From the NCBI RefSeq assembly GCF_000003815.2, contig NC_049984.1, forward strand, positions 5,472,491 to 5,536,490: a stretch of DNA of 64,000 bases, given 5' to 3'. This DNA is from Branchiostoma floridae. Lineage: Eukaryota; Chordata; Leptocardii; Amphioxiformes; Branchiostomatidae. Numbering within the stretch: position 1 is the stretch's first letter; each line of letters starts with the position of its first letter. This document shows positions 24,801 through 36,800 of the stretch, one piece after another. The notes beneath the pieces were generated by a model, which worked only from the letters and a program-made list of their open reading frames with translations, was not told the origin of the DNA and did no database searches. The translations under genes were made by a program, and so were the position numbers.

Positions 24801-27800
24801 GTCAAATCTTCAAAGTGATTCATCTCCGCCGTTCCTGGACCGAATGATCTGAAATTTGGCACAGGGGTAGAATGGGCCAATACGTTGATGCTTTTTTCTC
24901 AGTTTTTTCATATCTGCCTCTAAAATGATTTTATTGAGATTTTTTGGTCAATTTTAGACCAAAACTGTATATTTTGGCCCCTGTACCCTGGTATTACAAT
25001 CAAATGAGCTGAAATTTGACAGAGATGTGTCTTAATAATGCCACCATATAAATTCGATAACACTTTTGGTATACAGTACAACAAAATGCTTATTTTTGCA
25101 ATTTTTTGACCAATTTTTGACCAAAAAAGGACACTTTTGGCCCCTGTACCCTGGTATTACAACCAAATGAGCTGAAATTTGACAGAGATGTGCCTTGATA
25201 ATCTCTTCATATAAATTCAATAACACTTTTGGTGTACAGTACAACAAAATGCTTATTTTTGCGATTTTTTGACCAATTTTTGACCAAAAAAGGACACTTT
25301 TGGCTCCTGTACCTTGGTATTGCAACCGAATGAGCTGAAATTTGACACAGATGTGCCTTGATAATCCCTTCATATAAATTCAATAACACTTTTGGTGTAC
25401 AGTGCAACAAAATGCTTATTTTTGCGATTTTTGGCCAATTTTTGACCAAAAAAGGACACTTTTGGCTCCTGTACCCTGGTATTACAATTAAATGACCTGA
25501 AATTTGGTATAGATAGGCATTAGATACTTGGTAACAAGATTCAAGTAAAATTTTTGACATAAACAACTTTAAAATGATTAATTTTGGCACTTTTCTGAGG
25601 GGAAATTTGTTTTCTTTTGGCCTCCTGACGTGACCTTCCGTGACCCCGCACAGAGCCACACCTGTGCGCGTCAGCCGGAGAGTTAATTGAATCAAAGACC
25701 TAGCCAATCAGCGAAGAGGAGGCCAAAGGCTAATATTCATAAGCGGGGCCTCATTATCCCGTATATAGCAGTGTTCCCGCCAGTGGGAGCGAAGCCCGCC
25801 TAAGGCTCTCGCATTTTAGACTATTCAGAAGGCTTTATATTGTATCAGTTCTTAGGGGCATATCTATGATAATCGCAGCAGTCACTTAACTTCTCTTCAG
25901 GAGTTTAGCGTAACACTATTTCAGGTCAAACCGTCAAAGGCAACTAAAAACAAACTTTAACGTTACTGAGTTCAACAGTACTTATAACTTGTTATCCGAA
26001 GTTGAAACGCTAGCGATGGTATTTTCGCTGCGCTGTTAGCTCCATGCGACTGTTGTTGACGGTCTTATAACGGTATATTTTGCACCCCTGTACCCTGGTA
26101 TGAGTAACATTTGGTATAGATAGGCATAAGATAGTTGGTAAAATGATCCAAGTGAAATTTTTGGCATAAAGTACTGTAAAAGGCTTAATTACAGCACTTT
26201 TTTGGGGGGAAATTGGTTTTCTTTCGTTCTCCAGGCCATGACCTTTCGGACGTTCACCCCACAGAGCCGACATCTGCACCTGCGTCTAGCCGGCAGGAAG
26301 AGTTAATTTAATTAATGGTTCAGCCAATCAGCGAAGAGGAAAGCGAAGGCTAATTAATATTCATAAGCGGGACCACACAATACGTTAACTTGAAGACTCA
26401 GGCCGTACAGACTTCTCGCCAGGATTTTTTCAAAGCGTCGGACAGGGGTCCGGGGGCCGCCGAATGTCCCTGGCGGGGTCCAGGGGCAGGGCCACTGTGG
26501 GGGGGGGGGGACCCAGGTGGGCGAAGCCCCCCCGGAAGCTCTTGCATTTTAGACTATTGAGAAGGCTTCTTTTATCAGTTTTTTTAGGGCCATATCTACG
26601 ATAATCGTAGCAGTCACTTACTTCTCTTCAGCAGTTTGACTTTAGAATATTTCGGGTCAAAGCTTCAAAGACAACTAAAACCTCATAAACAACAAACTTT
26701 ACTTAGCTCAACAGTATACAAAAATATTGTACGGGTTGCCATCCTTAGTTGAAGCGCTTATTTATAGCGCTAGTATCTTCGCTGCTAGCCTCCATAGCAG
26801 GCTTTCTATTTGTACTCGCTGTATGGCCATCAGAATACGCCAGCAATCAGCGACCGAGTACAAATAGAAATAGCCAGCAAAAGTGTATTATGAGCCACCG
26901 AAAGCCTGCTATGGAGGCTACTTCGCTGCGCCGTTAGCCGCCGTGTGACTTTTGTTGACGGTCTGATATCCCTACGTCGCCGCCTCGCTGATATTCCCAC
27001 GGACATTTTTCAAGAAAAATACCCAGCAAAAACGCTGTTCTGCGTCAAATTCTATTCTATAAAACATGTGGGACTCAGTGTTACAGTCTAAATATTTTGT
27101 AGAAGCACCGCTGTAGGAAAGAAGGTCCAAGCAATGTAAAACATCACGTAGCATGAAGTTCGCTGTCAACTGGCACACAGCACATGACTGTTTGAAACTC
27201 TAAGTCTAATCAACAGCCGTGTTTGATTGATAGCCGGCGGTCCTTTGATGAAGTCGGCGAAAGGTGCGTTAGTTAGAAAATCTGCGTTTAGTTTTGATAC
27301 GTTTATAAGTTAGACAGTGGCGAGAATGATTATTTTCTCATCAATATTTCTCTTCAGAATTATTTGAACTTAATTGTACATCTAAACAATTGGCTTACCT
27401 GTGCAATGTTTATATGATTAATGATCAGTGTACTGAAATCATGTGTAACGTATGGCTCCTAGTCAATAGATCAGCATTTTCTCTATAGTGACCACCTGTC
27501 TATAGTGGCCACATTTCCTAGTGCTGTTGTTGTTTGACATAAACTTTGAACATTTAAATTGTAAGTAACTTTAAACTGCCAGAGTTTCAGCCCAATAAAA
27601 CACTCTCAGCGCCAGGGTATGAACAGACTGACCAGACAGACGAAAATAAATCCTCGAACAAGGTTCAATCGTATCTTCCGGGTCTGGCAGGAAGTTGTTA
27701 AACTAAAATAAGAATAGGCTCGATGGCTGATTGCATACAAAGTAAAACAGTTTAACAGTTTTACAGCTTGAAGAAAACAAACGCTCCTACAGTACCTGCA

Positions 27801-30800
27801 CCTGCTTGATAATTATTAAATCGTATGCCCTACTTGAATAAAAAAAGTTCACTGCAATAATAAATGTACCCACATCACAAGGAGCTTATACTTTTTTAAA
27901 CTTACACCTAGTTATCGTACTGAAAATTGTTAATGACATTACATGAAGTCATTCAACAATTTTCAGTCATGATGAAAATTTTCTGAATGGAAGGTGTGAT
28001 TATTGTCATTTTCTGAAAAATAGAAGCAAGCTCTGTTTTTAGCTGGAATCAATTCACAATACCAGTCCACTTTGGGGGATAATGTACTGTTAAGAGGATG
28101 TTCCATTTTTGCGCAGGGGTGATTTGGAACAGTCCAATGTTGCGTGGGAAGGGGTATGGCTGAAATATGCTGTATTTGCTCTTAAGCAAATGTCGGCCTT
28201 TCTAGTTTGATGTAAACTTTATCTTTTTGATTGCAAAGTTCATAAGAAGAACTGTATCTCTGTTACATACTTTGTCTGACCCTTGCCTCTTCCCTCATGA
28301 CCTCAATGAAAAGCGGCCTGCAGGCCGATTTGGGCTTTCGTGAATAAACAAAGGTTCAAACCAACAAGCAAGGGTAGAAATTGAGCGATTCTTTGTGATC
28401 CAAAGGAAATGAGTTATCTTTTTCTGACACGTGAAAGTCAAGAATAGCCTGTGTACATGTATACGGGTGACTGTACAATTATGATATCTCATGGTACACC
28501 AATGAACCTGAAGTCAAAGATTAAACCAAATGTGCACCTTTCTATTTCAAACCCTGTATGTGTACATGTGTAAACTGGACAGTAGGCTACTGTAAATAAC
28601 TTAATAAAAATGCTGGTAAGAACAAATCTGACATCTTCTTCTCACCCTGACCACAGCTTGTAAGTTGTCAGCCTCTTTATGAATGCTCTCCGTACTGATC
28701 CTGAAAGAGAACAAGACCCTGCTGAAATCTGGCTTTGTTTTACAACCATAACTTCGCAGAAATCAGGATTTTTTTATGGTAAAACTGTCTCTTGGAAGTT
28801 GGGGTCAATGACACTCTGATAAATTATGATGTCTTTGTAAAGATAAGTCTGTCTGGTGCAGTGGGGGAGCTCTCTCAGACACTGTGTCTGCCTCCATGAT
28901 TGAGCCAGGAGTACACATTACTCAAATGTTCTTTCAGCCAGACTTCGGGAGTATCGAGATGAAAGATACCTAAGCCTTATGGTGACTGTTCTTAATCTTC
29001 TTTGCAATATTTATAAACCTTTCGGGGTCTGCATTTTCCTTTTTAAGACGTATGAAGTCTACTCTCATTCACTGTACTTTGTAGTGAGATAGTCAAATTC
29101 TTAGTGATTGACTTCCTGAATTTAGTATAATGCATAGAGCGTTGCCAGGACCACCACCCCCCATAGACATCCTGGGTTGGACAAGTCCACAAGCCCCCGT
29201 GCAAGTGAAAGTGCCCATCGGGCAAGCTCATGATCTACCAATTGGGCAAGTAAGATTTTTCATTGAGCGAGATTTTGTTATACTTTTACAGTCATGGCAT
29301 AAAGCATTGGTCAACACAGAAAGATATAGCCAATGATAAAAGAATTCCGTCGCTGGAACTGAAAATGCACAGAAAAAAAGTCTGAATTTTGGATGATTGA
29401 GCGAAAATTCCCTTTTGACTAGGAATTTTTTTTCAGTATGTACTTGCCCAATTGGACAAGTGAATTTTAGAGAAAAAAAACTTGTTGAACCCTTGTTAAA
29501 CATCCTTTTTATGTATGACTTTGAATTATGTAAAGGTGGTTTGTGCATAAAGCAGGAGAGACATCTAGCAGTTTGTTTGGGAAGTGGATTCATACAAGTG
29601 TTCTCACCAGGATTTTTTCACAGCATTGGAGATTCTTAGTCCAGCAAAGCCATGTGGTAAACAATGCATAGTCCAGCAAAGCCATGTGGTAAACAATGCA
29701 GGGGTGAGCATTGTACTAGGGGGTCTGGGGGAATCCTCTCCATAAAAATTTTGATATCTATAATCTTAGCCTTGGGCCAAATTTTAGTGCAATAAAGCTA
29801 ACATTTTTTAAAAGTTTGTTTCAAAACAACCGAAAAGCCCCATATGCTGGTTGAAACACAGCATAGGGGTCCAAATCACAGCGTAGGGGATCCAAATCAC
29901 AGTGTAGGGGATCCAAATCACAGCGTAGGGGCCCACAATGCTGAAAAGGCCTGGCGAGAACACTGCTTGAACTCGGGACTTGCCAAGTCGGGCCAAAGGG
30001 AAAGAATGTCCGAGCTTGGGTGAACTGTAGTCACATCCCCTCTGTTGAAGCTTTTACGACGAAAGGAAAAGTGATCTGGATCTAGTTTTAGCTTACAGAA
30101 GAGACAAACTTCCACTAGTTGTGACAGAGAAGACGCACGCTATGTACAGTATTTACAGGTTCGTTGAACCGGGGATATTCCCCCTAGGCTAGCTCTTTTG
30201 AACAAGTACAGTGAACAGTGGACCACAGCTTAATGTCCCGTCGTAGTTACTACAACCCTGTCAAGAAGTGTGCACATCAGGTGAGTGACAGCCAGGCAGG
30301 CTTTTAGCTAGGATTTTATAATAGGGTGTCCAAACTTATTGGTGAGTCGCGGTAAGTGACTTTTGTAGGGGGGTCTGGGGGCATCCACCTTCCATGGTGC
30401 AGAGTTTTTGATGATTTTAAGTTAAAATAGTGCATTCTAAGGTATCCCAAGAGGCAAAAATACTGTTACAGATGTCACAGTAGAAGACTGTGACCACAGA
30501 TGACCTTGTAGCATCCCTGGTCAATCAGAATTTCATGCTTGTCAGAGGATTTTCTCCCCAGTATAGGGCGTCCAGGGGCATCCAATTTCTTGTTATTCTA
30601 AGAAAAGGGCGTCCAGATGACGCCTTGACGCATGCCTGGCTAAAAGTCTGCAGCCAGGATTCGAATTCCCTACATCTTGATTCATAGTTATTATTTGCAG
30701 TCGCTATTTCTGAGAGTATCTCATATCATTTGTTTTTGCAAACTCATCTTTTCCAGTGCAAATTTTCTGCTTTGTGGTAGGATTTACGCGTCTTTAGTCA

Positions 30801-33800
30801 CAAAATACACACCTTCTGTGAATTTATATACTATTATTACTAGTATTAGGTACAGTGCCTGGTACTTGGACTACAGTGTCTGGTACTTGGACCTGTTCCG
30901 AAATGAATTTTGCAGTACACAGTACCAGTACACACCCCTATGTGTGGTTTAGTCTGGTGATACACACGGTTCCATACAGTGTCCACAATCGTGGCATCTA
31001 CTCTCTGCGATGTAGCCCGTGATACGGTCTGAAATCGATCTGTCAGACTTACAGGTATTGGCAAAGAAATGTGGTTCAGGCAAATACTGTTAATGCAGAA
31101 ATGTTCGCAGTTTTTGCGATAGCCACTTCATTGCGAACTTGCCACCGTAAAAAGTCCTTTTTCCCGCTACCGCGAAATTAAATCCCTGCGAACTTAAATG
31201 GATTTACAGTAGTGGTCCAGGTAGTTTTGTATGTCTCTTGCACAGTTGCAGGTCTGCACAGAACTGTATTTCAAGTCCTGATGATAGATATGGTTACGCG
31301 TTGTTTAAACTTCTGATAGACTTACATGTTTTGGCAAAGAAATGTGGTTCAGGCAAATAGTGGTCCAGGTAGTATTGTATGTCTCTTGCACCTTGTGCTG
31401 GTAGGAAGAAAACATTATTTCAAGCCCTGATGATACATATGGGTACGTGTGGTATAGACTGGTGATAAGCGCCGTTCCATACAGCGTCCACAATCGTGGC
31501 AATCTGCGATACTGTGGGATCTGTCAGACTTACAGGTATTGGCAAATTAAAGAAATGTGGTTCAGGCAAATAGAGGTCCAGGTAGTTTTGAATCAAATTG
31601 AATGTCTCTTGCACAGTTGCAGGTGTGCAGTAGACTGTATTTCAAGCCCGGTACGTGTGGTATAGACTGGTGATAAGCGCTGTTCCATACAGTGTCCACA
31701 ATCGTGGCATCTACCCTCTGTGATGCAGCCCGTGATATGGTCGGGATTGATCTGTCAGACAGTAGGCCCAGAACCGGGGCGATTACATTTGACAATCAAC
31801 TTTCCTCCTCCAGTGCAAATGGACAAGCATCTATCACAGTCTGTATATATTATCAGGGCACAAAACTCATTCCCACTCAGGGCTCGAAATCCTTTTTTTT
31901 GCATACCTGCACTGGTACAGGTAACATTGAAAATTACCTGCACCAGACAAATTTTACCTGCACCACTCAGAATTTAAGAAGTATGTATCGTACTAAAATG
32001 GTTCAGGAACCATTGATATTTTTTCTTTTATACTCTATAGGTGGTAACGTTCAATGCAGCTAATAACAATCTACATCATATGATATTTATGTATAAAACC
32101 CAGTACATATGTACATGGACCAGTACAGGTTAGGTGCAGGTAGACACCAGAAATACCTGCACAGCTCCAATTTTACCTGCACTAACCTGCATATGTAGGT
32201 AGTATTTCGAGCCCTGACATGTGTAACCCTACAAAATATCGAGCTGCACCAGAGAATCAACAGTCAAGAAGCAGTTGCACATTTCCAATTTCGGTTGCAC
32301 AAACATACTTTTCCAGCGGTATATATAACACACAGGGTAGCCATAATCCTAGGCCCTCTTCACTCCTCTGCCAGCTTTTGATACTATGTTATGCTACTGT
32401 AGGATCTGCTTGGAGATAACAATTTTGGGTGCACCGAAGTACAAATGTATTTCCAGCCGTGTAGTATACGCAAAAAAAACATGTATATCACAGGGTAGCC
32501 CTGCATATGGATTATTCCAGTCAGGTGTAATCCATGGTGCGGCTGTGATGGCATCAGATGCCCCAGCTCTGACCTTCTTTCCCCCCCTCTGCTCGCGAGA
32601 GTCTCGGGGATGTATCGGGCGGACGTAGACGGCGGCCGGGATTTTTAATGCCGCAGTAGTCACGGATGTACGCGGCGTGCGGGTAGAGTGATCACGCACT
32701 TACCTGTCCCAGACAGCTACATTTGTCCTGGCCGTGTTATCGATCGGCTGCTGCCATCCCCTTATTGTATTGATCTGTTCCCTCCCACCGGCCGACCGTC
32801 TGGCTTATGGATGTGCTGACCTAGATTGTACAGCACCAGGACTTACGTTTTACCTTCTCCACAGAGAACCAAGATATCTAGTTCATACCTTTTACGTTTT
32901 AGTAAGCTTTCTTTAGCTTGAATGCTTTTCTGCTAAATGCGTACATTGCTGAGATGCTGTAGCATCCATAGCAGACTTTCTTGGCCTTTTTTCTTTATTG
33001 TTTGTTGTGCAGTACCAGGACTTATGTTTTACCTTCTCCACTGAGAACCAAGATATCTAGTTCATACCTTTGAAGCTTTCTTTAGCGTTTTCTTCCTTTG
33101 TGCACCGTCCTGATGTTTTTTTAAATGCATTTACATTGCTGTGGTATTGTAGCATCCATAGCAGACTCTCTAATGGCCTTTTTACGTCGTCTTTTTTTTT
33201 TTTTTGTAGCACTAGGACTTATGTTTTACCTTCTCCACAGAGAACTAAGATATCTAGTTCATACCTTTTAAGCTTTCTTTAGCGGGAATGTTTTTTTCTT
33301 AATTCCTACATTGCTTTGGTATTGTAGCCTCCATAGCAGGCTCTCTAATGGCCTTTTTTCGTGTTTTATTTTTTTTGTAGCACCAGGACTTACGTTTTAC
33401 CTTCTCCACAGAGAACTAAGATATTTTAGTTCCAACCTTTTCAGCTTTCGTTAGCATGAAATTTTTTTTTATTCCTACATTGCTGCATTACTGTAGCCTC
33501 CATAGCAGGCTGTCTTGGCTGTTTTTTGTGTGCTCATTCACTTTTGCTAGCCATTTCTTTTTGTTCCTTTTTGCCGCCTAGTACAGAAAGAAATGGCCAG
33601 GAAAAGTGTATTAAAAAAACTATTATGCGCAAAAAAAATATTAAAAAAGGCCCAGAGAGCCTGCCATTGAAGGTAGCGGCACTGGTCGTTTCTAATTGCA
33701 ACCTTCATACATAAACCAGAAAATAAACCATAATACCTACATCTAGAGTTCATCGCTTTCTTTGTGATTTTTAGAGCCATAAATCAGCAGTGTATATAAT

Positions 33801-36800
33801 TATATTTCTACAGTGGTTACGTCTGCTTGATGTCTTTTTCCATTTTGTGGTTTCTTTTGTGTTGGCCGCACCCATACAATACTGCAGCACTTTTCGCACA
33901 TAAATCAAAAATATCTAGTTCATAGCTTTCTTTATGGGTTGTGAAGCTCATACATAATGTATGTATTTTTCACTTGTTCCTTTTGAACATTTTTCCATTT
34001 TGTGGTTCCCTAGTAGTGATGCATTGGGTTTCCCTAAGCAGGGCTCGAAAGACTTTTTTTGCATACTAGCACTGGTGCAGGTTGCATTGAAAATTACCTG
34101 CACCAGACAAATTTTACCTGCACCACTCTAAGTTTAGGAAGTATTGATCATACTAAAATTGTTCGGGAACGATTATTTTATACTTAATAGGTGGTAGCAG
34201 TCAGTGCAACTAATAACAATCCACATGCACCTACACCATAGGATTAATGTATAAATTAAAATAAAACCCAGTACATGGACCAGTGCAGGTTAGGTGCAGG
34301 TAGACCCCAGAAATACCTGCACAGCTCCAGTTTTACCTGCACTAATTATAACCTGCATATGCAGGTGGTATTTCGAGCCGTGACTGGGTTTCCCCAAGCA
34401 TTCTAGTACTGAATAATTGTTTCTTTGTGATATGATCGTTCTAGGAAGAAAATGTTAGAATTTTGATTGTGGTAGGGAAAATTAACTCTCTCATCATCAT
34501 CCAGTATACCGTGATTAATGAATTATTTGCATTAGTTTTATAAATATCTTTATATAATGTCCATTAAATCATTACAACATGCACATCGCTCTATCTATAC
34601 TACTGTATTGTTTTGAGCGCAAACCATATTAAATTTTATTTTTGCTCCTACCCGGAATTTTTCCCTCATAGCCATGAACTCGAATGATTTACAGTCACAT
34701 AAATGTTTTTTCCAGGCTGCCAATAATACTATGAACTTTCTAGGATATGAGGGTAGTGTTGATATGTTTATGGTAGAACAGAAATGTGATAAAGCAGAAA
34801 AAGTCTTTGATGTTGGGGAAAGTGCATTTTTGGCATATTATGGCAATATTTATTGTTTATATCAATAAACAATAAACAATTGGAACGATTGTATTGATTG
34901 TTTATATAACAGATAAAAATAGTATCACACAAGCAACGTCCCTGCCCTTGTGGTTGGTTACATCCTCCCTCTCTCTCACACACACACCAGGGCTCAAAAA
35001 GTGCACCCAAAATTGGAGCTGTGCACCCAATTTTTTTTCTGTGGGTGTACCAATGCACCTAAATATTTTTGCAGGTTTACATATGTAAAGTATACTTAGT
35101 ATACACCATATTCTTGACATCTAAGTGTTAGAAAGATAATACAATGTCTGTCATAGTACTTGTTTAGAATTTGAAGTTGGAATTTGGGTTCGTGGACACA
35201 CATTACAGTATATACATGTAATAAAGTGCAATAAAGTTATATTGTAAGGAGCAGTAAGGTTTGAAATTAGGTTTTTCTGATCTTCTACTGTATTTGGTGC
35301 ACCCAATTTATTACTATTTTAGGTTGAGTGCATCAGTGTACCTAATCCAAAAAATGAATTTGAAGCCCTGCTCACACAACGTGACACAGGGCACCAATAA
35401 TCCAGGCTTTTTCATGTTACTTTGTAGTCTTTGTTTAGCCCTTTCTAATAGGGATAGGTAACTCCTCTATAAATGGAACCGTGCGTCTACAGAAAAAGTG
35501 GAGGTACTTCACTCAGACACTTCCTTTTGTGTACGCTGTTGAAGGTACAATACCACGAAATCTTGCTAGTATACCTGGAAATCTTACTGCCATCTTATCG
35601 CACATGCTCTTCCATGGTCAAGGTCATATTAGGTAACCAACCGCAGGGCTCGAAATACTGGGTCCATGTGCACCCCCAGGTGCACCCAAAATTGGAGCTG
35701 TGCACCCAATTTTCTGTGGGTGCACAGGGTGCACCCAAATATTTTCTTAGGTTATGTATGAAAAGATATCAAAGTACACTAAGATACATCATATTCTTGA
35801 CATCTAACTGTTAGAAAGATGATAAAAATGTCTGTCATGGTACTTGTTTAAGAATTTGATAGCTTGTAACTAAGTTTTATTATTAGGTTATTACTCAAAT
35901 TTAAGTGGTGGACCCAACATTTTTTTGGTGCACCCAATTTTTTAAGCTGGGTGCACCAGTGCACCTAATCCCAAAAATGAATTTCGAGCCCTGAACCGAG
36001 TTCTCTGATTGACTGACTACACTCGTGTAGACAAAATACCGATAGTGCCTATTTTTCTTCGAATGGGAAAGCTTTTTCTCGGAATTTCAAGTCCTTTCAA
36101 TATCAAGGTTATATAAGGTAACCAACCAAGTTCTCTGATTGACTGACTACACTCATGTAGACAAAATAGTGCCCATTTTTCCTCGAATGGGAAAGCCTTT
36201 TCTCGGAATTTCTCAAGTCCTGAGATAAAGCAGACTTTGAGCTATTATGAAAGATGGAAAGACTAGACTGGAAAGCCACCTGTTGAGAAACCAAGGCGCA
36301 TTGAGTCTTAAAATACCTACATACATTTTCAAGGCAGATTTTGAAGATTATAGAAAAGAATAGCAGCTTTGGGTAAAAAGGGGTCTTAGTAATGTTATTA
36401 GCCATATGTATAAAAGAGAAAAGGATTTTCCAGCCTTATGACTTATGTAGATAGAAAGAATTACTTTCGTTACTGCGTACATTAAAATTCAAGAACTTTT
36501 CGCGTTTACATAACAGTTTTTAATACTGTACATCTGTATTTCGTAATGAAGTCAGTAATACTAATAGATAAGCTACCATGATATTGATAGATTAGCAAAC
36601 AGTAACTCAGATTGATGTAAAGTGAAATTTGTTGGTTCAGGTCAAATATGAAAATTTGTCTTTTCTGTGACCCACTTTCTTTGCCATCAGACTACATTAA
36701 TCTGGCAGTCCATCAGTAGTATGATCGATCATTTCTTATTACAACCAAGGAAAATAATATTGTGTTTCCAGTTTAGTATGTTTTTTTTTTCTTCTTTCTG

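Larger units (their letters stand above)
29598..29965. mobile_element. MITE with CAGTGTTCTC(G/A)CCAGG ends
   Basis: The left end AGTGTTCTCACCAGG..TTTTTTCACAGCATTG and right end CAATGCTGAAAAGGCCTGGCGAGAACACTG are inverted. Related sequence sits in the tandem units at 25770 and 26420. It contains two smaller repeats listed separately. Confidence 0.55.

Noticed and set aside
25207-25707. 166-codon minus-strand ORF
   Set aside because: It consists of the 162-163 bp tandem repeat read through, with no splice signals or known domain. The open frame follows from the period length.
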